Positions 1 to 7,572 are shown, counted from the stretch's first letter. The stretch: DNA of 13,642 nt from Terrisporobacter othiniensis (GCF_000808015.1 NZ_JWHR01000125.1:1-13642); one strand, 5' to 3'. Translations and numbers: made by a program. Notes: generated by a model not told the origin, from the sequence alone.

Positions 1-564
1 AAAAGTTAATGATTTTTTCATTTTGGCAGATGAAAAATATAAATATAGAGAAGACTATATAAGCTGTAGGAAAAAGGAAGTAGAATATCATTTAAATATG
101 GTAGGAGCTGAAATAATTAATAATTCTTAAAGAGAAGAGTTTCTTAGATCAAAAGAAAAAAGACTACTATTTCCTTCATGTATGACATCAAAAAATGATG
201 ATAACTGTAAAGCACTAAAGAACGAAGAAGTATATATATGTGCTCACTGTACAAAATCATGTAATGTAAATAAATATGATAAGATAGGTAAATACTATGA
301 TTTTCAAGTATATATAATTCCTTATGAATCTAATATTACTATGAAAAGAAAATTTGAATACTGGGATATAGGAATAGTTGTGATTGCCTGCGTTCTTAAT
401 TTGATATCTGGCGGGTTTAAAGCAAGAGGTTTAGGGTTTATTCCTCAATGCGTTTTTTAGATTATTATGGATGTAAATCACATTGGCATGAAAGTGGAAT
501 TATTACAGATCTTAATGAAGATAAATTATTATATACATTAGGAGTAAATAAAAATATAAAATAA
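1..564 (+). pseudogene. DUF116 family protein, 3' part, broken by a nonsense codon and a frameshift
   Basis: Three pieces together read as the C-terminal part of a DUF116 protein. Piece one is codons 2-127, ending EVEYHLNMVGAEIINNS before an in-frame TAA at 128-130. Piece two continues in the same frame (REEFLRSKEKRLLFPSCM) to a TAG at 458-460. Piece three is in the +1 frame and gives LDYYGCKSHWHESGIITDLN, ending at the TAA at 562-564. The join at the T run 453-458 needs one more T. Family marks are the ICAHCTKSCNVN cysteine cluster, the GGFKARGLG and PQCVF stretch, and YYGCKSHW; the cysteines suggest a metal or Fe-S site, but the family's role is unknown to me. The 5' end lies outside the window. 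Each lesion is one base, so sequencing error is possible, but two in one gene suggest real decay. The ATG at 182 has no ribosome binding site and is not taken as a start. Confidence 0.8.
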
Positions 565-596
565 AAAGGAGGTTTTAATAAAGTAACCTCCTTTTT
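563..596. terminator. Bidirectional intrinsic terminator
   Basis: A perfect 12-bp stem, AAAAAGGAGGTT (563-574) with AACCTCCTTTTT (585-596), encloses a 10-base loop. The A run on one side and T run on the other make it work in both directions. It closes the DUF116 remnant, whose stop overlaps the stem, and the convergent selenoprotein gene, whose stop is at 608-610. Confidence 0.88.
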
Positions 597-607
597 ATTT
601 ATGCATT

Positions 608-952
608 TTACCAAGGCTTGCTCCAGTCACAGTAATGATATTCATCTTTCCATTCTAAATCAGTGGAAATATAAAAATCGCCATAGCTTCTCGTTGATTT
701 ATAAAAAATATTTACGACAGAAAACTTAGTAGACAAATCTTTGTTTATAATCACGTGGTATTTATTATCTACCACATAGATATTATCATTTGAAGTAGGC
801 TCATCCTGAGCTACATTAAACACGGGTCCGTGTCATGCAATTTCTTTTAAATAAACCCTAATATATCTTCCAATATCTAATTTATCAGTTCCATAGTTTT
901 TAAACATCTCATCAAGAGCAACCTTTGCTAAGGCAGTAATGTTTATTATCAT
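608..952 (-). CDS. HesB-like selenoprotein (TGA-encoded Sec at residue 40)
   Basis: The frame opens at ATG 952-950, with AGGAG (963-959) six bases upstream. It gives MIINITALAKVALDEM..., then ..RVYLKEIA, an in-frame TGA at 835-833, and HGPVFNVAQDEP... to TAA at 610-608: 114 residues if TGA is read as Sec. The pattern U-x-G-P followed by the DEP turn matches the HesB/IscA-fold region where A-type Fe-S carriers have a conserved Cys. The HesB-related selenoprotein family (TIGR01911) is known to carry Sec there. The usual C-terminal CxC of IscA is absent; a single Cys108 sits in the tail YCDWSKPW. The inferred role is a redox or Fe-S related function in the cytoplasm; the substrate is unknown. 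Protein similarity continues on both sides of the TGA, which argues against two separate ORFs. The alternative is a Cys-to-stop mutation, less likely given the family and the hairpin downstream. Confidence 0.87.
795..832 (-). promoter_or_regulatory. SECIS-like RNA structure downstream of the Sec codon
   Basis: On the coding (minus) strand, bases right after the TGA form a short hairpin, CACGG-AC-CCGTG (832-821). After a further six bases a second hairpin follows: GTAG CTCA (814-807), loop GGA (806-804), TGAG (803-800), one bulged C, CTAC (798-795). The apical loop starts with G, and its first base is the 27th after the UGA. This agrees with what is known of bacterial SECIS elements: a stem within the coding region close behind UGA, with a G in a small apical loop. 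Which hairpin SelB would bind is inference. Confidence 0.6.
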
Positions 953-1093
953 AAAAAGCTCCTTTTTTTTATTTATAAATTTATTTTATCCAATTACTAT
1001 GATTATATTAAATGATAAAAATATGTATTATTTAAATGTTAACTTGGAAGATAAAATGATTTATACAAAATAAATTACTGAATAAAAACTTAT

Positions 1094-1123
1094 ATTACAT
1101 TAGGCAAGTTATTAAGTTATAAT
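1094..1123 (+). promoter_or_regulatory. Candidate sigma-A promoter for the CPBP gene
   Basis: TATAAT at 1118-1123 is a perfect -10 box. ATTACA at 1094-1099, 18 bases upstream, is a partial -35 match. It lies 27 bases before the gene, in AT-rich DNA, so the assignment is tentative. Confidence 0.4.
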
Positions 1124-1150
1124 AAAAAGAAAAACTAAGAAGGAGATTTT

Positions 1151-1951
1151 ATGAGTAAAAAGAAAGCTGGAATTTTATCATTAATAGGATACTTAGTAAC
1201 AATGGGTATTGGATTATTAATAGGAAATGGTGTGTCTAATTTATTGGGAGAAAATGTGTTAGGAACAATGAATATGGACTCTAGCAATATTATTTATAAA
1301 ATTATAATTCAAATTCCTCCAACAGTATTTCTTTTATGTTTTATTAAAAAATATTATAATTGGAAAGACATAGGCCTTACATCAAAAAAATCCAAAAGTT
1401 TAATGTGGTTTTTACCTTATTTAGTAATTTTAATATTTATGTTAAATAAATTTGCAGTAGAAATAACTAAAAATATGGAAGTTTATGATAGTAGCATATA
1501 TATGTTCATAATATTTGTATTTATAGGTACAGTTATGGCTGGATTTTGTGAAGAAGTTATTTTCAGAGGAATAATATTAAATTCATTTGAAAGTGAAAAA
1601 TCATTTATTATAGCTATGATAATAAGTAGTTTAGGTTTTTCCATAGTACATATAACAACTATAGTGATGGGAAATTCTTTAGTTGAAGCGTTTATGACTG
1701 TATTTTATTCATCTTTATTAGGTTTTGCATTTGTTGGACTAGCAATGAAGATGAAAAATATATGGCCTTTGATTATTTTTCATTCTCTTTGGAATTTCAT
1801 ATTAATGGTTTCTCAAACTTTACAACTGGAGGTATCTTTAGCTGCTGGTATATGCAATATTATTAATATTTTTATGGCAATAATACTTTGGATTATTGTT
1901 ATAATTGAAGAAAAAAGAAAAGCCACAAAAAAAACTATACTGGCAAAATAG
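1151..1951 (+). CDS. CPBP family intramembrane metalloprotease (stand-alone)
   Basis: This 266-residue membrane protein belongs to the CPBP (formerly Abi, CaaX-like) family of glutamate-type intramembrane proteases (PF02517). The three family motifs are all present: CEEVIFRG (E134, E135, R139), FSIVH (F163, H167) and HSLWN (H211, N215). They sit in the second half, among about eight hydrophobic stretches starting near residue 8. Known members process prenylated proteins, anti-sigma factors or bacteriocin-related peptides; the substrate here cannot be told. AGGAG at 1141-1145 supports the ATG at 1151. The gene appears to be a single transcription unit converging on the PqqD-like gene. The last codons (TILAK) and the stop lie within the terminator hairpin. 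A second CPBP domain is fused to the permease at 11106-13142, but the two genes are far apart. Confidence 0.9.
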   Translation: MSKKKAGILSLIGYLVTMGIGLLIGNGVSNLLGENVLGTMNMDSSNIIYKIIIQIPPTVFLLCFIKKYYNWKDIGLTSKKSKSLMWFLPYLVILIFMLNKFAVEITKNMEVYDSSIYMFIIFVFIGTVMAGFCEEVIFRGIILNSFESEKSFIIAMIISSLGFSIVHITTIVMGNSLVEAFMTVFYSSLLGFAFVGLAMKMKNIWPLIIFHSLWNFILMVSQTLQLEVSLAAGICNIINIFMAIILWIIVIIEEKRKATKKTILAK

Positions 1952-1966
1952 TCAGTATAGTTTTTT
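1929..1966. terminator. Bidirectional terminator that overlaps the CPBP stop codon
   Basis: A perfect 14-bp stem, AAAAAACTATACTG (1929-1942) with CAGTATAGTTTTTT (1953-1966), has a 10-base loop. The CPBP stop TAG (1949-1951) lies in the loop. The symmetrical A and T runs let it also end the minus-strand OPT/PqqD transcript, whose stop is four bases away. Confidence 0.9.
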
Positions 1967-1969
1967 ATA

Positions 1970-2314
1970 TTAATTAATCATTTCAATATAATTACAATCT
2001 GTATATATATGATTTATAAACAGTAGTAATCTTTCATATAGAGGATGAACTTTTTCACCGTATTTTAAATCTAAGTTTTCCCCGACTTCCTCAACAGTAT
2101 TTTTGCCATTTAACATAATAAATACCGTGCTACAATACTCATCAAGCTCAATTTCTTTGTACATAGGTATTTTAAATTTAAGCTTTCTTAGAAAAGATTG
2201 TATCTTGTGGTCTTGCTTTTCTAGTAAAGTAACTATTCCATTTTTGTCTACCATATACTCAATATTATCACAAACTTTAAACTTTAAATTTAAAATATCC
2301 TCATTAGTCTTCAT
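1970..2314 (-). CDS. PqqD family protein, coupled to the OPT transporter
   Basis: This soluble protein of 114 residues resembles the PqqD family (PF05402): DKNGIVTLLEKQDHKIQ, then a winged-helix-like DEYCSTVFIMLNGKNTVEEVGE stretch split by the family's short turn, and a helical end (KYGEKVHPLYERL). PqqD itself binds a precursor peptide, and related domains act as RiPP recognition elements. No radical SAM enzyme or precursor gene is seen here. ATG 2314-2312 is chosen because AAAGG (2328-2324) lies nine bases upstream; an upstream in-frame ATG at 2338 has no such site. The gene overlaps the end of the OPT transporter by 11 bases, so translation is probably coupled. A role in binding peptides for or from the transporter is inference; a plain small accessory protein is also possible. 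Confidence 0.75.
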   Translation of the reverse strand: MKTNEDILNLKFKVCDNIEYMVDKNGIVTLLEKQDHKIQSFLRKLKFKIPMYKEIELDEYCSTVFIMLNGKNTVEEVGENLDLKYGEKVHPLYERLLLFINHIYTDCNYIEMIN

Positions 2315-4229
2315 TTTTCTTAACCTTTGAAGATGCAATCGGGATGGTAGTTGCTACAACAAGGATAATTAGTAGAATTAATGCCATTGAATTTGTTGCA
2401 GCAAATCCAGTAGGAACTCTAGGTGTGATTACACCAGATACTTGTAATATTATACCGATTAATCCTATTATAGATCCACCAGCAACTAGACCTGAGGATA
2501 GACTTATGCCGTTTGAAACTTTACCTTCTTTATCAGAATCACTTTTAGCAGTTTTTTCTACAAATACACGAATTAAGGCACCTATTAGTATGATTGAAGT
2601 TGTAGAAATTGGTAAGTAAAACCCTATAGCAATGGTCATTATAGGTAAATTTAACATAAATAGAACTAAAGCCATAACTATACCTGTTATAACCATAACC
2701 CAAGGTAAGTTACCAGACATTATACCTGATGTTAATGTAGACATTAGGTTGGCTTGTGGTAATGCAAAAGGAGCATCTGCGCCTGTAAGAGCTAATTGAC
2801 TAGAAAGTACAACTATTGTTCCACAAACTACAGCTACGCCTACTATGGAAGCTAGAGCAAAGCTATTTTGCATTTCTCTTTTATTACCACCTATAATATA
2901 AGTTACCTTTTGAGATTGATTATATCCTCCAGCTACAGATATGGCAGTAACCATAAAAGCAGCAAATAAAAGTAGTGATTTATTATCCTCAAGTCCAGTC
3001 CATCCGGATATAACGAAAACTAAAGTTAATATAACTAAAGATGCAATAGTCATACCTGATACAGGAAGATTTGATGTTCCTATAGTACCAGTTAAGCGTC
3101 CAGAAACTATAACAAATAAGAATGATAATATGAATGAAACTATTATAGCAACAATTGCCATGGTAATACTTTGAGATATTAAGTAAGCAGCAACTAAACC
3201 AACTACTACACCACCTATTAATATTAACATCTCAGAAGAACTACCATTATCATCTCCATTATTTTCTTTTCTTGCATTTAAAGTTTCTTTTATTGAAACT
3301 ATTATAGTTGGTATAAGTTTTATGGCTCCAATTATACCACCACAAAGCATCATACCTGCACCTATATATTTTACATAACTACCTGATATGGCATTTACAT
3401 CCATAGTACTTATGGCAATGGTAGCATCATTCCAAATAAAAATTTCTTCTCGAGCCATATCAGAGAAATATCCAATTAGTGGAGCTATTGCAAAGTTGGA
3501 TAAAATAGAGCCAGCAAACATAGTTAATGAGACGTCTAATCCAACTATGAAACCAATACCTAATAAAAGTGGATTTACTTCTAAAGAAAACTTCCACTTG
3601 TAAAATGGAGTACCTATATAAGTCATTACACTATTTATTACATTTAAAAATGATCCAGTTAAAACGTTAATTATACCACTTATTCCAAAACCAATACCCA
3701 TAAATTTTATGGCATCTCCTCCACCTTGAGAAGCTACTAAAGTTTCAGAAATTGCCATAGATTCTGGATACATAAGTTTACCATGTTCTTCTATTATTAA
3801 ATAATTGTAAACTAGTGAAGAACATCCTATACCAAATAAACTTCCTCCAACGCCTGTTACTAATCCTTCAAAGAAAGTAATATCACTTCCTATTAAAATA
3901 ATTGCAGGTAACACATAAATTAATCCACTGGCAATAGACTCACCACCACTAGACATACCTTGAATAATATTTTTTCCAAGGATACCACTATTTTTAGCGA
4001 AAGCTCCTACAAGCATGGAACCAATAATTGCTCCTGGTATTCCTGCAGCAACTGTAAGTCCGGATTTCATTCCAGAATATGCAGTCGATGCTGCAAACAC
4101 AGTTGAAAGTACTATTCCTATTATTAAAACAGGAATATTTGCACCTTTTTTGGATTTATCAGTTATGTAAGGAACATAATCTTTTCCAGATACACCACCA
4201 TAGGCTTCTTTAGGTAATTTGTTACTCAT
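2304..4229 (-). CDS. OPT family oligopeptide transporter
   Basis: This 641-residue polytopic membrane protein matches the prokaryotic branch of the OPT family (PF03169; TIGR00733-type). Telling stretches are YSGMKSGLTVAAGIPGAIIG (residues 51-70) and NIIQGMSSGGESIASG (87-102). The rest is a long series of hydrophobic segments, with a hydrophilic loop near residues 315-332 (NARKENNGDDNGSSSE) and a charged tail, KVKKNED. OPT members import small peptides, or metal chelates in the YSL branch, driven by protons. The natural substrate cannot be read from sequence. ATG 4229-4227 is preceded by AAAGGAAG (near 4248-4241). It is the first gene of a two-gene unit with the PqqD-like protein and is divergent from the HD-domain gene. 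The length is typical and no break was seen. Confidence 0.9.
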   Translation of the reverse strand: MSNKLPKEAYGGVSGKDYVPYITDKSKKGANIPVLIIGIVLSTVFAASTAYSGMKSGLTVAAGIPGAIIGSMLVGAFAKNSGILGKNIIQGMSSGGESIASGLIYVLPAIILIGSDITFFEGLVTGVGGSLFGIGCSSLVYNYLIIEEHGKLMYPESMAISETLVASQGGGDAIKFMGIGFGISGIINVLTGSFLNVINSVMTYIGTPFYKWKFSLEVNPLLLGIGFIVGLDVSLTMFAGSILSNFAIAPLIGYFSDMAREEIFIWNDATIAISTMDVNAISGSYVKYIGAGMMLCGGIIGAIKLIPTIIVSIKETLNARKENNGDDNGSSSEMLILIGGVVVGLVAAYLISQSITMAIVAIIVSFILSFLFVIVSGRLTGTIGTSNLPVSGMTIASLVILTLVFVISGWTGLEDNKSLLLFAAFMVTAISVAGGYNQSQKVTYIIGGNKREMQNSFALASIVGVAVVCGTIVVLSSQLALTGADAPFALPQANLMSTLTSGIMSGNLPWVMVITGIVMALVLFMLNLPIMTIAIGFYLPISTTSIILIGALIRVFVEKTAKSDSDKEGKVSNGISLSSGLVAGGSIIGLIGIILQVSGVITPRVPTGFAATNSMALILLIILVVATTIPIASSKVKKNED

Positions 4230-4544
4230 TATGTCATCTTCCTTTCTCTTAAATTAAAAATTTAATTTTTGGTTCCTATATAGTGTTTAACATTTTTGTA
4301 AAAATAATTATATTATTTTTAAAATTATTGGAAAAAATTTTTTATTGCTACTAAATCTACGTTTGAAGCTATGAAAAATCTACTCATAGGCTAATTGAAG
4401 TTAATAGTGAAAGCGTAAGGAGTAGTGACTTTATAGTTTATATTCTATATACATAAATAAAATTTTCTAAAATAGAGAAAGAAGGATAAATTTATAATTT
4501 GTCGAATATTAGCTATAGAAAATTTATTCATAAGGAGTATGCAA
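4230..4544. promoter_or_regulatory. Divergent intergenic region between the OPT and HD-domain genes
   Basis: This 315-base gap holds control signals but no gene. For the OPT unit, on the minus strand, TATAAT (4312-4307) with TTTCCA (4334-4329) and a 16-base spacer is a possible promoter, about 75 bases before the start. The direct repeat AAATCTAC occurs at 4353-4360 and 4376-4383, with a short inverted repeat CTATGA/TCATAG (4369-4374, 4384-4389) across the second copy. No known riboswitch was recognised. No clear promoter for the HD-domain gene was found. Confidence 0.35.
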
Positions 4545-5108
4545 ATGAGAGAAGAAGCATTAGAGATTTTATTTAAGTACCTAAAAACTGATTACATGTT
4601 AAAGCATAGCTATGCAGTAGAAGCTGTAATGAGAGAGATGGCTAAAAAATTAGAGCCAGAGAAAGAAGAAAAATGGGCAGTGGCAGGTTTATTACATGAT
4701 TTAGATTCTGATATTACTGGTAGAGTACCAGGTGTTGTTAATGAGGCCCATGCATTTAAAAGTGTTGAACTATTAAAGGAAGAACATTTTGGAGATGAGG
4801 AATTATATAGAGCGATTCTTGGACATCATGATAATAAGGGAGTAGTTAGGGAAAGTTTAATGGAAAAGGCCATATATGCAGTTGATCCTATAACTGGGTT
4901 TATTACTGCTATAGCCAAAAGTTATCCTGATAAGAAGCTTACTAGTGTAAAAACTAAATCGGTTACTAAAAGAATGAAAGAAAAAAGATTTGCAGCAAAT
5001 GCAAATAGAGATGCAATGAAGGCTATTGAACTTACAGGAATTACTTTTGATGAATTTGCAGAAATATCATTAAATGCTATGAAAAATATAGCTGATGTAC
5101 TAGAATAA
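4545..5108 (+). CDS. HD-domain (HDIG-type) phosphohydrolase
   Basis: This is a 187-residue soluble protein of the HD superfamily (PF01966). Metal-binding residues are visible: H21 (LKHSYAVE), H51-D52 (GLLHDLDSD), H69 (NEAHAF), H94-H95 (ILGHHD) and D114 (AVDPITG). These proteins hydrolyse phosphate esters, often of nucleotides; the substrate is unknown. The C-terminal third is helical and lysine-rich, without an added catalytic domain such as GGDEF, RelA or a nucleotidyltransferase. I chose the ATG at 4545 because AAGGAG (4532-4537) is seven bases away; the in-frame ATG at 4539 is only one base from that site. It is flanked by the divergent OPT unit and followed by its own terminator, so it is probably transcribed alone. 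Confidence 0.87.
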   Translation: MREEALEILFKYLKTDYMLKHSYAVEAVMREMAKKLEPEKEEKWAVAGLLHDLDSDITGRVPGVVNEAHAFKSVELLKEEHFGDEELYRAILGHHDNKGVVRESLMEKAIYAVDPITGFITAIAKSYPDKKLTSVKTKSVTKRMKEKRFAANANRDAMKAIELTGITFDEFAEISLNAMKNIADVLE

Positions 5109-5127
5109 AATAAAAATTTACTAATAT

Positions 5128-5158
5128 AAAGGTGGACTACGTGATAGTTCACTTTTTT
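5128..5158 (+). terminator. Intrinsic terminator after the HD-domain gene
   Basis: AAAGGTGGACTA (5128-5139) pairs with TAGTTCACTTTT (5145-5156) through 12 base pairs, two of them G-U. The loop is CGTGA and the T run follows. Confidence 0.78.
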
Positions 5159-5248
5159 ACATGTTATAACATTGGAATATTCTTACACTTGTTGATAAGA
5201 TTATAGACAAGTATGAAATAAATGAAAAAAGTTTTTGTATAAAAAAAA

Positions 5249-5277
5249 TTGATTGAATTTAATGTGCAAGGTATATA
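5249..5277 (+). promoter_or_regulatory. Candidate sigma-A promoter for the ABC exporter
   Basis: TTGATT (5249-5254) and TATATA (5272-5277) are separated by 17 bases. They lie about 45 bases before the start codon at 5323 and downstream of the preceding terminator. Confidence 0.5.
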
Positions 5278-5322
5278 AATATATAGTAAACTTTATATGA
5301 CGATTAAAGTTAGGAGGAATAC

Positions 5323-7023
5323 ATGATTAAAAAATTTATAAAATATTATAAACCTTATAAGAAACTTTTCTTTATGGATTTATTGGCAGCATTATTATTT
5401 GCTGTATGTAATTTGGTGTACCCTATGATTACAAGGGAAATAATGAATGAAGTTGTACCAAATAAAGATTTAAGGATGCTTGTAATATTTGCATTTACTT
5501 TATTATTTATATTTATAATGAAGGCATTTTTAAATCATTTTATGCAATATTGGGGGCATGTGGTAGGTGTTAGAATGCAGGCTGACATGAGAAGTGAAGT
5601 ATTTACTCATCTTCAAAAACTACCAAACTCATACTTTGATAATCATAAGACTGGAGTAACCATGTCTAGAATAATTAATGATTTAATGGATATTTCTGAA
5701 CTAGCTCATCATGGGCCAGAAGATTTATTCATATCAATAGTTATGTTTGTAGGATCATTTTTAATATTATTAAATGTAAACATACCACTTACTTTAATAA
5801 TTTTTGCTATACTTCCTTTTGTAGTAATATTTGCAGCAAGACAAAAAAGAAGGATGCAAAAGGCATTTATGGAAACTAGAGTAACTACAGGAGAAGTTAA
5901 TGCCACTTTGGAAAATTCTATAGCTGGAATGAAAGTAACAAAATCTTTTTGTAATGAAAAAGAAGAGCTAAATAAATTTAATGAAAGTAATAATGTATTT
6001 AAAAAAGCTAGACAAGCAGCTTACAAAGTTATGGCTGACTATTTCTCTGGAATGAATTTATTTATGGACTTATTAGAGTTGATTGCATTAGTGGCTGGAG
6101 GATATTTTACTTATCTAGGTGAAATTAATTTAGGTGATTTTGCGGCATATATACTATATGTAAAAATGTTTATAGAGCCAATTAAAAAACTAATAAACTT
6201 TACAGAACAGTATCAAAATGGTATGACAGGATTTGAAAGATTTATGGAAATAATCAATGAAGATGTGGAAAAAGAAGTGGAAAATCCAGTAGAGTTAAAA
6301 AATATTAAAGGTGATATAGAAATTAATAATGTTTCTTTCACTTATGAAGATAAAAAACAAGTATTAAAGAATTTAGATTTATCAATTGAAGCTGGTAAAA
6401 CAGTAGCATTAGTTGGACCATCAGGAGGAGGAAAGACAACTCTTTGTAATCTTATACCTAGATTTTATGATTTTGAAGAAGGGGATATAAGAATAGATGG
6501 AAAAAGCATAAAAAATGTAAGTTTAAAATCATTAAGAAAAAATATTGGTGTAGTTGGACAGGATGTATTTTTATTTACAGGTACTATAAAAGAAAATATA
6601 TTATGTGCTAAACCTAATGCTAGTAATGAAGAAATAATAGCAGCAGCTAAAAAAGCAAGAATACACGACTTTATTATGAGTTTGCCTGAGGCTTATGATA
6701 CGTATATAGGAGAACGTGGAGTTAAGTTGTCAGGAGGACAAAAACAAAGAATATCAATATGTAGAGTATTCTTGAAAAATCCTCCAATAATAATTCTTGA
6801 TGAAGCTACATCTGCTTTGGATAATGTGACAGAAAGAGAAATCCAAAAATCCCTAGAAGAGTTAAGTAAGGATAGAACTAATCTAGTAGTAGCACATAGA
6901 TTATCTACTATAAAAAATGCTGATGAAATCATAGTGCTAACAGATCGTGGTATTGCTGAAAGAGGAACTCATGAGGAGTTAATTAGTAATGGTGGAATTT
7001 ATAGCAAACTTCATGTAAGTTAA
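5323..7023 (+). CDS. ABC exporter, fused permease and ATPase (MsbA/BmrA type)
   Basis: A 566-residue half-transporter: six-helix transmembrane domain (about residues 1-320) followed by an ATPase domain. ATPase motifs are complete: Walker A GPSGGGKTT (365-373), signature LSGGQ (469-473), Walker B IIILDEATSALD with D493 and E494, and H525 in VVAHRLST. The sequence PNSYFDNHKTG is the usual coupling-helix region of type IV exporters. Such proteins dimerise and export drugs, lipids or peptides. No second half-transporter lies next to it, so a homodimer is likely. There is no N-terminal peptidase C39 domain, which argues against a bacteriocin exporter of that kind. ATG 5323 follows AGGAGG (5312-5317). 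The gene is bounded by a promoter candidate and a strong terminator, so it is monocistronic. The substrate cannot be predicted. Confidence 0.92.
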   Translation: MIKKFIKYYKPYKKLFFMDLLAALLFAVCNLVYPMITREIMNEVVPNKDLRMLVIFAFTLLFIFIMKAFLNHFMQYWGHVVGVRMQADMRSEVFTHLQKLPNSYFDNHKTGVTMSRIINDLMDISELAHHGPEDLFISIVMFVGSFLILLNVNIPLTLIIFAILPFVVIFAARQKRRMQKAFMETRVTTGEVNATLENSIAGMKVTKSFCNEKEELNKFNESNNVFKKARQAAYKVMADYFSGMNLFMDLLELIALVAGGYFTYLGEINLGDFAAYILYVKMFIEPIKKLINFTEQYQNGMTGFERFMEIINEDVEKEVENPVELKNIKGDIEINNVSFTYEDKKQVLKNLDLSIEAGKTVALVGPSGGGKTTLCNLIPRFYDFEEGDIRIDGKSIKNVSLKSLRKNIGVVGQDVFLFTGTIKENILCAKPNASNEEIIAAAKKARIHDFIMSLPEAYDTYIGERGVKLSGGQKQRISICRVFLKNPPIIILDEATSALDNVTEREIQKSLEELSKDRTNLVVAHRLSTIKNADEIIVLTDRGIAERGTHEELISNGGIYSKLHVS

Positions 7024-7025
7024 TG

Positions 7026-7067
7026 AAAAAAGTCTGAACCTAAAAATATTTTAGTTCAGACTTTTTT
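7026..7067 (+). terminator. Intrinsic terminator after the ABC exporter
   Basis: The left arm AAAAAAGTCTGAACCTAAAA (7026-7045) pairs with 7049-7067 (TTTTAGTTCAGACTTTTTT). There is one bulged C and a three-base loop. The stem starts three bases after the stop codon and ends in six T. Confidence 0.9.
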
Positions 7068-7230
7068 AGTGTAAAAATAAAAATATTTAATCTGAATATA
7101 TCAATAGAATAATAATAATATTATTAAGTATAGCTTTTATTTACTTTATATATAAAAAGAAAAAACTCATGTTTTTTATAGAGAGTATCAGGAGTACTTC
7201 ATTGCTTAGATATCGAACAATGCAAAAACT

Positions 7231-7257
7231 ACATCAAAAAATGTTATATTTTGATGT
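7231..7257. repeat. Perfect 9-bp inverted repeat
   Basis: ACATCAAAA and TTTTGATGT are separated by nine bases. No T run follows, so it is not a terminator on either strand. It may be an operator or a structured RNA element; no function is assigned. Confidence 0.5.
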
Positions 7258-7366
7258 GAATTTATTTATCAAGGAAATAATAGTGGTAAAAAATAGAAAA
7301 TTTGGAAAATTAGAAATGATATTTATATTAATAAAATAATTATGACAAAAAAATACATTTTTTAAA

Positions 7367-7396
7367 TTGACATACATTAGTTATTTCTGTTACATT
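7367..7396 (+). promoter_or_regulatory. Candidate promoter for the POT peptide transporter
   Basis: A perfect -35 box TTGACA (7367-7372) is followed after 18 bases by TACATT (7391-7396), with TGT just before it as an extended -10. A second TTGACA at 7452-7457 lacks a good -10 partner. Using the first would give a leader of about 260 bases. Confidence 0.5.
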
Positions 7397-7572
7397 TTGT
7401 ATGGGGAGTAAATTAGTTTTTACATTCCTAAAAATATGTTTAAAACCATATTTGACATCTGGTACTATCAAAAAATTTATGTATGGCAAAATAAACATTA
7501 AATATTTAGAAATTTCCAAAGTCATCAGTCAAAAAAATGGAATCATGCAAATAAGTAAATAAAAAGACATAC

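Noticed and set aside
182..460. A 92-residue ORF as a gene of its own
   Set aside because: It continues a DUF116 protein on both sides, has no ribosome binding site at its ATG, and ends inside the conserved core because of a frameshift.
608..823. A 71-residue ORF starting at GTG
   Set aside because: It is the part of the selenoprotein gene after the TGA. The GTG has no ribosome binding site, and the family's N-terminal half lies upstream in the same frame.
833..835. The TGA as a simple inactivating mutation
   Set aside because: It lies exactly at the conserved Cys position, the family includes selenoproteins, the rest of the gene is intact, and a fitting hairpin follows. The neighbouring broken gene keeps this option open at low weight.
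2341..3603. Plus-strand ORFs of 71-91 codons within the OPT gene
   Set aside because: They are antisense to a strongly conserved membrane protein and have no ribosome binding sites or family marks.
7113..7126. A 14-bp all-AT palindrome
   Set aside because: Such palindromes of only A and T are expected by chance in DNA this AT-rich.
7340..7525. A 61-residue minus-strand ORF in the gap before the POT gene
   Set aside because: There is no ribosome binding site, no recognisable sequence, and it overlaps the likely promoter and leader of the POT gene.
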